Position numbers and translations under genes: made by a program. Under the pieces are notes generated by a model, which saw only the letters and a list, made by a program, of their open reading frames with translations, was not told where the DNA came from and made no database searches. From Flavobacterium inviolabile (GTDB lineage: Bacteria; Bacteroidota; Bacteroidia; Flavobacteriales; Flavobacteriaceae): DNA of 64,000 nucleotides. The stretch covers positions 2,666,001-2,730,000 of the forward strand of contig NZ_CP058278.1 in assembly GCF_013389455.1 (NCBI RefSeq). Reading direction: 5' to 3'. Shown one piece after another: positions 7,999-15,795 of the stretch; positions within the stretch are counted from its first letter, which is position 1; each line of letters begins with the position of its first letter.

Positions 7999-8727
7999 AT
8001 GGAAGCAATTAAACCATTGGTTATTATTACCGGGGCAAGCTCCGGAATTGGCGCCGCTACGGCACGACTATTTTCGTCCAAAGGGCATGCGCTGCTTTTA
8101 TTGGCAAGAAGACTGGAAAACCTGACCGCTTTAAACTTACCCAATACGTTGTGTAAAAAAGTCGACATAACCGATTTTAAAGCATTACAGGAAGCCGTTG
8201 CGGAAGCCGAGGCAAAATTCGGACCGGCGGATGCCATTGTAAACAATGCCGGAATGATGCTGCTCGGCGATATTGCGGTTCAGAATCCGGAAGAATGGAA
8301 AGCCATGTTTGATGTAAACATACTGGGACTGCTAAACGGGATGCAGGCCGTATTGCCTCAGATGAAAGAAAGGCAGCACGGCACCATTATTAACATCAGT
8401 TCTATTGCCGGCAGAAAAACATTTCCGAATCATGCGGCCTACTGCGGTACCAAATTTGGCGTTCATGCCATTACCGAAAACGTTAGGGAAGAAGTCGCCG
8501 GTTTTAATGTCCGCCTGGTAACCATAGCGCCCGGAGCGGTAGAAACGGAACTACTGTCGCATACCACTTCCGAAACGATAAAAGACGGTTACAACGAATG
8601 GAAAGCCACTATGGGAAGTGTTCTGGATCCTCAAACAATCGCAGATGCGATCTGGTATGCCTATAACCAGCCGCAGGGAGTGAACATCAGGGAAATCGTA
8701 TTGGCAGCTACAAAACAGCAAACGTAA
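7999..8727 (+). CDS. SDR family oxidoreductase, 242 aa
   Basis: Classical short-chain dehydrogenase. It has the Rossmann motif TGASSGIG (residues 11-18), NNAG (near 80), catalytic Ser in NISSIAG, and the YxxxK pair in AYCGTKFG, followed by the APG motif in IAPGAVETEL. The sequence after beta-2 (ARRLENL) fits NADP preference. The substrate cannot be inferred. It lies 29 bp behind the bestrophin gene and ends at a strong terminator. Confidence 0.92.
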   Translation: MEAIKPLVIITGASSGIGAATARLFSSKGHALLLLARRLENLTALNLPNTLCKKVDITDFKALQEAVAEAEAKFGPADAIVNNAGMMLLGDIAVQNPEEWKAMFDVNILGLLNGMQAVLPQMKERQHGTIINISSIAGRKTFPNHAAYCGTKFGVHAITENVREEVAGFNVRLVTIAPGAVETELLSHTTSETIKDGYNEWKATMGSVLDPQTIADAIWYAYNQPQGVNIREIVLAATKQQT

Positions 8728-8757
8728 AATGAAGTTGTGATTTACAGCTATGCGTAT

Positions 8758-8788
8758 AAAAAAAGAGGGTTCATCCCTCTTTTTTTTA
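8758..8788 (+). terminator. terminator after the bestrophin-SDR pair
   Basis: Stem AAAAGAGGG / CCCTCTTTT with a 5 nt loop and T8 tail. The A-rich left arm lets it also serve the convergent minus-strand gene. Confidence 0.8.
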
Positions 8789-8790
8789 TA

Positions 8791-9366
8791 TTATTCCACA
8801 CACTTCAGATATCTTATAAAGTATTCCTCGGGATTGTAAACGGCTTCCTTAAAATTTTCCGATTTGATCTCTTTCGGTAAAACATAATCGATGGTTTCCG
8901 TTGTGAATTTTATCCGCATCAGCGTAACCGGGTATTTTTTTAAATCTTCATAGCCGTCTTTGCTGAATAAAAAATAGCTGTTCAGGATCGAGATGTTATC
9001 TTTTTCAGCAGAATTATAACTCAAATTACTGCATACTTCTTCCGAGCTGTTAATAAGCGTTACAATCTTGCCGTTAGCAAGCTGTAAAAAAATTCTGGAA
9101 GCCTGATTCAGGCAGCTCGCTTTAATAAAGTCCTTGCTTTTTCGTAATAATTGCAGGCTCAGATAGGGTGTTTCATCGGAATTTACCAATGAAAAGAACA
9201 CAAAAGTAGATGTGGTCCCGAATACACTTTCATGAATTAAATAATCCGGTGTTTTTTTGATTAAAGTCGAGTCTGTTTTTTCGTTGTAATCATATTCGCA
9301 GGTAAAGGTTTGCGAATAGGACACAAAGGATATTACCAATAAAAGGCTTAAAAAAACTTTTTTCAT
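8791..9366 (-). CDS. secreted protein of unknown function, 191 aa
   Basis: Starts at ATG 9366 with a clear signal peptide (KKVFLSLLLVISFVSYSQ, cleavage near residue 20). The mature part is about 170 residues of mixed strand/helix without a recognised domain. It follows the methyltransferase gene by 8 bp on the same strand, so it is probably the distal gene of the operon beginning at 11638. An in-frame ATG eight codons upstream lies inside the methyltransferase end and is less likely. Confidence 0.75.
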   Translation of the reverse strand: MKKVFLSLLLVISFVSYSQTFTCEYDYNEKTDSTLIKKTPDYLIHESVFGTTSTFVFFSLVNSDETPYLSLQLLRKSKDFIKASCLNQASRIFLQLANGKIVTLINSSEEVCSNLSYNSAEKDNISILNSYFLFSKDGYEDLKKYPVTLMRIKFTTETIDYVLPKEIKSENFKEAVYNPEEYFIRYLKCVE

Positions 9367-9374
9367 TGTTGCAT

Positions 9375-10547
9375 TTAAATTTTGCTGCAAAATACTATAA
9401 TTTTTTCATTGTTACTATTGGTGGTAAAGAAACAATAGGTATCACCACCCTCTTTAATTTTCCATTTTTTGCGCAGCTCTTCAACCGAAAGCGGGAAGTT
9501 GCGGGTTGTTACATGCAGTTTTTTTCCTTCCAGATACTGTTTGCTTTCTTTTTTCTGATACGGGACAATCTGCTCAATATTAAAACGACGTCCGTCAAAA
9601 TCAATCAAACGGTCTGCAGTGTACAAATGGGAATGCTGATGCAATTTATCAATCTGGTAAAGATGGCTAACCGCATCAAAAGCTCCGGTTTTAAGTATGG
9701 CGCTGTTGGGTTCGTACAAATACTTTTTGGGTAAAGCATACGTAGCCGGCCGGGTATCTTCAAACTCTGTGGTAAAAACAGCTGTAGCTTCTTTGGTGAT
9801 GGCCACAGCATGCAGCTGTATCGTGCCGGTATAATCTTTTTCAATCTCCCAAAGCAATTCTTTTACTTCGTTATCCAGCGCTATGATATAAATGTTTTTT
9901 ACATATTGCAATTCCGATAATCCGGCCTTAATGTCCAGTATGGGAGCGGTCTTTATCAGGATATTGGAGCTGTAATTAAAATAAAAATCCAGCGAATCCG
10001 GTACGTTGGGCAGGCAGTCTTTTAGCATAAAAACTTTGCCTTTCGCATCATTTCTTCGGGACGGATCGATATAAATCCAATCCCATTTCTGGTCTTTCCG
10101 GCGCAGGATTTCGTGACTGTCACCGGGAATACATTCAACTGCACATTGCAACTCCTTAAAATTATGGGCTACAACAGCCGATAATGTGTCATTAATTTCA
10201 CAATGGGTAACCTGTTTAAAATGCCGGGCAAAATAATAATCGTCTATGCCAAATCCGCCGGTCAGATCAATCAGCGAATCACCGGAAATAAGCGTGGCTT
10301 TATAGGCTGCCGTTCGTTCTGAGGAAGTCTGCTCAATTGAAATTTTAGCCGGATAAATAATATTGGACGTGTTAAACCAGGTTGGCAGTTTTTCTTTCGC
10401 TTTGATCTTTGCCTGGATCTGGTTCAGTATTTCATTCCATGGAATTTCCGGAAACGGATTTTTGGATAAAGCCAGTTTGTTAAGATTGGCATTGTAATTT
10501 TTAGCAATAAAGTCCTGTACTTCTGGACGTATTAAGGAAGCAATCAA
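9375..10547 (-). CDS. PG_1098-type class I SAM methyltransferase with THUMP-like domain, 390 aa
   Basis: Three parts are visible: an N-terminal helical/ferredoxin-like region (1-85), a Rossmann methyltransferase core (SGDSLIDLTGGFGIDDYYF, then CEIN as the ribose-binding acid, catalytic-loop motif IDPSRR near residue 158), and a C-terminal THUMP-like domain ending in FFTTNSNNEKIIVF. This architecture is a Bacteroidota family presumed to methylate RNA. The DPSRR loop resembles the DPPY-type loops of base N-methyltransferases. Only 2 bp separate it from the transporter gene upstream. Confidence 0.85.
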   Translation of the reverse strand: MIASLIRPEVQDFIAKNYNANLNKLALSKNPFPEIPWNEILNQIQAKIKAKEKLPTWFNTSNIIYPAKISIEQTSSERTAAYKATLISGDSLIDLTGGFGIDDYYFARHFKQVTHCEINDTLSAVVAHNFKELQCAVECIPGDSHEILRRKDQKWDWIYIDPSRRNDAKGKVFMLKDCLPNVPDSLDFYFNYSSNILIKTAPILDIKAGLSELQYVKNIYIIALDNEVKELLWEIEKDYTGTIQLHAVAITKEATAVFTTEFEDTRPATYALPKKYLYEPNSAILKTGAFDAVSHLYQIDKLHQHSHLYTADRLIDFDGRRFNIEQIVPYQKKESKQYLEGKKLHVTTRNFPLSVEELRKKWKIKEGGDTYCFFTTNSNNEKIIVFCSKI

Positions 10548-10549
10548 TC

Positions 10550-11638
10550 TTAAATATTTTTAGTTAGAATCTTAATAATCTGGTTTTCAGGGAAGAACTC
10601 TTTTCCGATTACTTTCAGTACCGTATAGAAAGGAACAGCCAGTATCATACCGAAAACACCAAACAACAATCCGAAAATAAGGATCACCAGGAAGATTTCC
10701 AACGGATGGGATTTAATACTGTTGGAGAAAATAATGGGCTGACTGATGTTGTTGTCAATCAATTGCACCACCATAAAACCGATCATTACATAGATGGCTG
10801 TTGGCAGCATTTCTGTTCGGAAATCACCGCCTAAATTGCTGATCAGCGTCAAAGCCAGTGCCAGTACGGTTCCGATTAGCGGACCGATATACGGGATAAT
10901 GTTGAGTACCGCACAAAGGAAAGCGATTACAAAAGCATTTTCGATACCAAAAATGAGCAATACGATCAGGTAAAGGATAAAAACAATAAAAAGCTGTAGC
11001 AATAAGCCAATAAAATAACGGGACAGCAAAACGTTTATTTTTTCAACAGAGGACAATATCTTGTCTTCATGCTGGTCCGGAAGTATTCTTTTGGACATTT
11101 TGATAAACAGGCTCTGATCTTTTAAAAAGAAAAAAGTAATAAAAAATACCGAAGCAAGGCCAACGCCAAAGCTGCTCACCGTTCCGATAAGGGTATTTAA
11201 AAATTCCGGAATAAAATCAAAATTGATTTTTGACGACCAGTTTGATTTTTCCAGTAATTTCCCGGCATCGATATTGTGATCGTTAAAATAGGAATTGATC
11301 TGGAAAACCAGGTCGTTAAAGTCTTTTTCCAGAGAAGCCGTATTCAGTAACGAAAGATTTTGTCCCTGGGATAACAGCAGCGGAATAAACATCATCAGCA
11401 AACCACCCACAATCAGTACAAAAATAATCATCGTCGTTACCACAGCCAGGGTGTGTTTGAACTTTAAACGTTTTTTTAAAAAGTTTGTTATCGGGTTGCC
11501 GATCAGACTGATAACCAGGGCTACCAAAAGATAAATCAATACCGATTGAATTTGATAAATAAAAAACAATAAAAGTGTTATTAAAGCAAGTTTGATAACG
11601 GCACTAACGATTCCTTTGGAGATTTCGGTTGACTTCAT
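10550..11638 (-). CDS. AI-2E family transporter, 362 aa
   Basis: Polytopic membrane protein of the AI-2E (TqsA/YdiK/PerM) family. Two N-terminal helices are followed by a conserved helix with IGNPITNFLKKRLK, a large soluble insertion (about 95-160), and a C-terminal bundle with the typical IPYIGPLIG motif (about 250) and PLEIFLVILIFGLLFGVFGMILAVP. Members export autoinducers or act as ion antiporters; the substrate is not predictable. First gene of a minus-strand operon with the methyltransferase and the secreted protein. Confidence 0.92.
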   Translation of the reverse strand: MKSTEISKGIVSAVIKLALITLLLFFIYQIQSVLIYLLVALVISLIGNPITNFLKKRLKFKHTLAVVTTMIIFVLIVGGLLMMFIPLLLSQGQNLSLLNTASLEKDFNDLVFQINSYFNDHNIDAGKLLEKSNWSSKINFDFIPEFLNTLIGTVSSFGVGLASVFFITFFFLKDQSLFIKMSKRILPDQHEDKILSSVEKINVLLSRYFIGLLLQLFIVFILYLIVLLIFGIENAFVIAFLCAVLNIIPYIGPLIGTVLALALTLISNLGGDFRTEMLPTAIYVMIGFMVVQLIDNNISQPIIFSNSIKSHPLEIFLVILIFGLLFGVFGMILAVPFYTVLKVIGKEFFPENQIIKILTKNI

Positions 11639-11662
11639 AGGGTATTTTATTAATAAACTAAG

Positions 11663-11694
11663 ATAAAAAAAAACTCGCTATTAAAGCGAGTTTT
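11663..11694 (-). terminator. terminator of the M43 protease gene
   Basis: Stem AAAACTCGCT / AGCGAGTTTT with a 5 nt loop. On the minus strand it is followed by a T-run, 20 bp past the protease stop. Confidence 0.8.
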
Positions 11695-11714
11695 CTGTCT
11701 TTTTACCGTTCGGT

Positions 11715-12674
11715 TTATGGCTGGGCAAATGAATTTCTTGGTCCGCCTGTTGCAAAAGCTGCTAACATTCTCGTTTTTTGACCGTTAGAAAACATATACA
11801 TCGCTGCATCGTCCACATAATCCATATAGTTCATTGTCATTTCAACCGGAGTTCCGGAGCAAGTGCTATAGTGAGGATATCCCGGAACACCATAATTCGG
11901 AGCATTGTGCGTTGGTGTATCGGAAACCAGGTCGTTTCCACAGGTCGCATCACCCCAGATATGTCTAAGATTCATCCAGTGACCAACTTCGTGCGTTGCC
12001 GTTCTTCCTTTGTTAAACGGAGCCGTAGCTGTTCCTGTAGTTCCCAAATATTTGGAATCGATAACAACACCGTCAGTTGCAGAAGCACCACCCGGGAATT
12101 GTGCATATCCTAAGATTCCGCCGCCAATGGTACAAACCCAAAGGTTTAATTTTGTTGTTGGAGTAGTCGGATTTAAACCGCCTGATGCTGTTTTTTTCAT
12201 CGCATCATTAGTGCCCCATGATGTTTTTGTAGTCGATTTACGGTTTACCACATCCAGAACGAAAGAGATTCCTACATTCGCTTTTACACCGGCAAATAAA
12301 GCAGGAACAGATCCGAAATCACTGTTGGTAGCGTTAAAATCTTTGTTTAAAACATCAATCTGCGACTGGATCTGCGCTAAAGAAATGTTTTCTGCCGTAG
12401 TTCTGTACAATACATTTACGACTACCGGAATCTGAATTTTTCCGTTAACTAATTTGTTCTGTAAAACTGCCTGCTCTGTAAAAGCTTCAATTTCATTCAT
12501 TTTAATCGCTAATTGCGGATTTTCTCTCAATTGCTCCTGAAGCACATCGTGTGAAGCACATCCTCTTTCAGAAATCTTTGAACTTAGTGACGAATCGTCT
12601 GCAACGGAAGATTCTTCTTTGTTACAAGAAACTAAGAACAGCAACATTGCTGCTGATAAAAGTAATTTTTTCAT
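11715..12674 (-). CDS. M43 (pappalysin/cytophagalysin) family zinc metalloprotease lipoprotein, 319 aa
   Basis: Lipoprotein signal peptide with lipobox LFLVSC (Cys17) targets it to the outer membrane or cell surface. The catalytic motif HEVGHWMNLRH (228-238) matches the metzincin pattern HExxHxxxxxH of family M43, followed by GD and a Met-turn (TMNYMDYVDD). The pro-region (20-80) and catalytic domain account for the length; no T9SS domain is present. The family degrades extracellular proteins. It stands alone with its own terminator. An inverted repeat TGTGAT-N10-ATCACA (12696-12717) lies just before the start. Confidence 0.93.
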   Translation of the reverse strand: MKKLLLSAAMLLFLVSCNKEESSVADDSSLSSKISERGCASHDVLQEQLRENPQLAIKMNEIEAFTEQAVLQNKLVNGKIQIPVVVNVLYRTTAENISLAQIQSQIDVLNKDFNATNSDFGSVPALFAGVKANVGISFVLDVVNRKSTTKTSWGTNDAMKKTASGGLNPTTPTTKLNLWVCTIGGGILGYAQFPGGASATDGVVIDSKYLGTTGTATAPFNKGRTATHEVGHWMNLRHIWGDATCGNDLVSDTPTHNAPNYGVPGYPHYSTCSGTPVEMTMNYMDYVDDAAMYMFSNGQKTRMLAAFATGGPRNSFAQP

Positions 12675-12803
12675 AAAATGATTGTTAAATAGTTATGTGA
12701 TTTGGTTAAATATCACACAATAATATAACAAAAAAATAAATTATGAAAAAATTATCATAAAAAAATGATAAAATGTAATAAATTATATAAAAATGTGATT
12801 TAT

Positions 12804-13310
12804 CTACAATTTATTAATTAATTCGTAAAGTGCGATTCCTGTTGCCTGCGCCACGTTCATACTGCTGTTTTTGCCAAACATTTCAATATGAGTGGTTTGA
12901 TCGGCATTTTCAAGAAAAAGAGGGGATACACCGGAAATTTCATTCCCGATAACCAGCGCAATTTTGGTATCGCGGCTAACGGTCAGTTTTTGTAACGGAA
13001 TGCTTTTATTGGTTATTTCGAGTGCAATGATCTGGTAATTATGGGATTGCAGGTAATCCAGTGCCTCAGCTGCTTTTGGGATAACGTTATACGGAACAAG
13101 TGTGTGGGTGTTCCGTGAAGTCTTGTTTATTTTTCGTGGTGTCAAAGCAAGATCTTCGCCAATAAGGATAATTTTTTCAACGCCTAAAGCTTCACTGATC
13201 CGGAATATGGAACCGATATTCGGCTGAAAATGAATACAATCACAAACAACGGTAATAGGGAAAGTCTGCTGTGAAAAGTTAGTGTTTTCGTGTGTTAATT
13301 GTTCCTGCAT
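12804..13310 (-). CDS. TrmH-family (SpoU) RNA 2'-O-methyltransferase, 168 aa
   Basis: SPOUT-fold methyltransferase. It has motif 1 (NIGSIFRISEALGVEKI) with the catalytic-type Arg, motif 2 (ALVIGNEISGVSPLFL) and motif 3 (SSMNVAQATGIALYE). There is no N-terminal substrate-binding domain, so it resembles short TrmL/TrmH-like enzymes that methylate tRNA ribose; the exact target is unknown. It lies 1 bp after the DUF4159 gene and belongs to the rsmE-tsaD cluster. Confidence 0.9.
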   Translation of the reverse strand: MQEQLTHENTNFSQQTFPITVVCDCIHFQPNIGSIFRISEALGVEKIILIGEDLALTPRKINKTSRNTHTLVPYNVIPKAAEALDYLQSHNYQIIALEITNKSIPLQKLTVSRDTKIALVIGNEISGVSPLFLENADQTTHIEMFGKNSSMNVAQATGIALYELINKL

Positions 13311-13311
13311 T

Positions 13312-13953
13312 TTAATTTTTAAAAGCGTAATTGATAATGTTAGCGCCCATTTTTAAAGCTTTTTGGCGCACTTCGAAAGGATCGTTGTGTACTTCGGGAT
13401 CTTCCCAGCCATCACCAAGATCGGTTTCGTAAGTGTACAGGCAAACCAGACGGTTTTCTATAAAAATACCGAAAGCCTGCGGTTTTTTGTTGTCGTGTTC
13501 GTGAATTTTGGGCAGGCCGTTAGGGAAAAGAAACGGTTTTTGATAAATGATGTGATTGGAGGGTATTTCGGTCAGCTCATTATTCGGGAACACTTTTTTC
13601 AGCTCTTTGCGAATGTACTGATCCATACCATAATTGTCGTCGATATGCAGGAAACCTCCGGAAGTCAGGTAATTTCTAAGGTTGATAACGTCATTATCAC
13701 TAAAAACAACATTTCCGTGTCCGGTCATGTGTACAAAAGCATAGGAAAACAAATCCGGACTGCCGGCTTCAACAACAGCCGTTTTAGTGTTGATCCGGGT
13801 ATTGATATTCTGGTTGCAAAATTTAGCCAGGTTGGGTAAGGAGGTCGGGTTGCCATACCAATCACCGCCGCCGCTGTATTTTAATACCGCAATTTCCTGT
13901 GAAAAAGTGATCGCAGTAGTCAGTATGCTAAAGAATAAGAATAGTTTTCTCAT
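13312..13953 (-). CDS. DUF4159 domain-containing secreted protein, 213 aa
   Basis: The signal peptide ends near FSQE (residue 20). The rest is one DUF4159 domain: KYSGGGDWYGNPTSLPNL at the start, FVHMTGHG, and the glycine-rich GGFLHIDDNYGMD. The fold resembles a glutamine-amidotransferase-like/flavodoxin domain without catalytic residues; function is unknown. The position between trmH-like and rsmE genes is usual in this group, to my knowledge. It begins 15 bp after the rsmE stop. Confidence 0.85.
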   Translation of the reverse strand: MRKLFLFFSILTTAITFSQEIAVLKYSGGGDWYGNPTSLPNLAKFCNQNINTRINTKTAVVEAGSPDLFSYAFVHMTGHGNVVFSDNDVINLRNYLTSGGFLHIDDNYGMDQYIRKELKKVFPNNELTEIPSNHIIYQKPFLFPNGLPKIHEHDNKKPQAFGIFIENRLVCLYTYETDLGDGWEDPEVHNDPFEVRQKALKMGANIINYAFKN

Positions 13954-13968
13954 GAATTTGTTCCAGTA

Positions 13969-14673
13969 TTATTCGTTTGAAAAGACCACACTATGACAGG
14001 CAACAACAGCGGCAGTTTCGGTGCGGAGTCTTGTATTTCCCAGCGAAACAGGGGTGTAGTTGTTTGCTAATGCGGTTTCGATCTCTTTTTCGGAAAAATC
14101 GCCTTCCGGACCGATTAGAATGGTATATTTTTCGCCGGCTTTGACGGTGTTTTTCAACAGTACTTTACTTGATTCCTCACAATGGGCAATACACAGGTTG
14201 CCCTCGTGTTTTTGCGCTAAAAACTGTTTGAATGTTACCGTTTCATTCAGTTTTGGCAAATGGAATTGCAGCGATTGTTTCATGGCCGACTGAATAATTT
14301 TGTCAAAACGCTCGGTCTTGATCGTTTTTCTTTCGGAATGGTCGCAAATTATCGGGGTGATTTCGTTCACGCCAATTTCGGTTGCCTTTTCCAGAAACCA
14401 TTCGTAACGGTCGTTCATTTTGGTTGGCGCCACGACTATGTGAATGTAAAAATCATTCGGTTTGTGAAAAACAGATTCGGTGATTTTTACCGTACATTTT
14501 TTGTCGGAAGCCAGGATAATTTCTGTCGTAAAAAGAAATCCTAAACCATTTGTTACCTTTAAGATATCGCCTTCTGTTTTACGTAATACTTTAACAATAT
14601 GTTTGCTCTCTTCCTTGTCAAAGGAAAAGCTTGTAAGTGTCTCGTTAATGTCCGGGGTATAGAATAACTGCAT
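13969..14673 (-). CDS. rsmE: 16S rRNA (uracil-1498-N3)-methyltransferase RsmE
   Basis: 234 aa, the usual RsmE length. It has an N-terminal PUA-like domain (SFDKEESKHIVKVLR) and a SPOUT catalytic domain with ILIGPEGDFSEKEIETAL and the knot sequence LGNTRLRTETAAV. It methylates U1498 of 16S rRNA in the assembled 30S subunit. It lies 1 bp behind tsaD and shares its transcript. Confidence 0.96.
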   Translation of the reverse strand: MQLFYTPDINETLTSFSFDKEESKHIVKVLRKTEGDILKVTNGLGFLFTTEIILASDKKCTVKITESVFHKPNDFYIHIVVAPTKMNDRYEWFLEKATEIGVNEITPIICDHSERKTIKTERFDKIIQSAMKQSLQFHLPKLNETVTFKQFLAQKHEGNLCIAHCEESSKVLLKNTVKAGEKYTILIGPEGDFSEKEIETALANNYTPVSLGNTRLRTETAAVVACHSVVFSNE

Positions 14674-14674
14674 A

Positions 14675-15697
14675 CTAAAATTCGATTCGGGCTTTGGATA
14701 CTACGGTCGCATCGTTAAACTGCTGTTCTAAATATTTCTGGTAACCCACTATCCCGATCATCGCAGCATTATCGGTCGTGTATTCAAACTTCGGAATAAA
14801 TGTTTTCCAGCCGTATTTCTTTTCGCCTTCTTTCAGGGTAGTACGAATACCGGAATTTGCCGAAACACCGCCGCCAATGGCAATTTGCCGGATTCCGGTT
14901 TCACGCGATGCCAGTTTGATCTTATCCATTAAAATCTGAATAATCGTGTACTGGATTGAAGCGCAGATATCGTTTAGATTTTCAGCAATAAAATTCGGGT
15001 TTTCGGCCGTTTTTTTCTGAATGAAATATAAAATCTGGGTTTTTAAACCGCTGAAACTAAAATTTAAACCATCCACTTTGGGCTTGGTAAACGGAAATGC
15101 TTTCGGATTCCCCAATTGGGCATATTTGTCAATTAAAGGTCCGCCCGGATAGGGAAGCCCCAGTATTTTCGCACTCTTGTCAAAAGCTTCTCCTACAGCG
15201 TCATCCGTGGTTTCACCGATGATGGTCATGTCAAAAAAACTGTCCACTCTCACGATCTGGGTGTGTCCGCCGGAAATCGTCATCGCCAGGAAAGGAAATT
15301 CCGGTTTGTCAAAATCTTCCTCATCAATAAAATGTGCCAGAATATGGGCATGCATGTGGTTAACGGCGATTAACGGAATGTTTAAGGCCATAGCCATCGA
15401 TTTTGCAAAGGAACTGCCCACTAAAAGCGAGCCCATTAAGCCTGGACCCTGGGTAAAAGCAATTGCTGCAAGCTGTGATTTTTCAACATTGGCTTTCTTT
15501 AGCGCCACGTCAATTACCGGTACGATATTTTGTTGGTGGGCACGTGATGCCAGCTCCGGAACCACACCGCCGTATTCCTCGTGAATTGCCTGCCGGGCAA
15601 CCACATTGGAAAGGACTTTGTTGTCTTTTAATATCGCTGCTGCGGTATCATCGCAGGAGCTTTCGATAGCAAGTATATATACGGGTGATTTTGTCAT
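14675..15697 (-). CDS. tsaD: tRNA N6-adenosine threonylcarbamoyltransferase TsaD
   Basis: 340 aa from the ATG at 15697, giving the canonical start VYILAIESSCDDTAAAI. An ASKHA-fold enzyme that transfers threonylcarbamoyl to A37 of ANN-reading tRNAs, with TsaB/TsaE as partners. Metal ligands are seen in NHMHAHILAH (His114, His118); the nucleotide-binding loops SGGHTQIV and GGGVSANSGIR are present. An alternative ATG 11 codons upstream adds non-conserved residues and is rejected. Proximal gene of the tsaD-rsmE-DUF4159-trmH cluster, divergent from the TamB-like gene. Confidence 0.96.
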   Translation of the reverse strand: MTKSPVYILAIESSCDDTAAAILKDNKVLSNVVARQAIHEEYGGVVPELASRAHQQNIVPVIDVALKKANVEKSQLAAIAFTQGPGLMGSLLVGSSFAKSMAMALNIPLIAVNHMHAHILAHFIDEEDFDKPEFPFLAMTISGGHTQIVRVDSFFDMTIIGETTDDAVGEAFDKSAKILGLPYPGGPLIDKYAQLGNPKAFPFTKPKVDGLNFSFSGLKTQILYFIQKKTAENPNFIAENLNDICASIQYTIIQILMDKIKLASRETGIRQIAIGGGVSANSGIRTTLKEGEKKYGWKTFIPKFEYTTDNAAMIGIVGYQKYLEQQFNDATVVSKARIEF

Positions 15698-15795
15698 AAA
15701 AAAGGCACGAAATTTGAATGTATTTTCCAACGACTGTATTATCTTTGAATTGTAAATCCCCGCACCGTAAGAAATGATAGTTTTATTCTTACTAA

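Noticed and set aside
12696..12717. CRP-like inverted repeat TGTGAT / ATCACA ahead of the M43 protease
   Set aside because: The arms are separated by 10 bp (12 between TGTGA and TCACA), not the 6 bp of a CRP site, and no CRP gene is in view; may be chance in AT-rich DNA.
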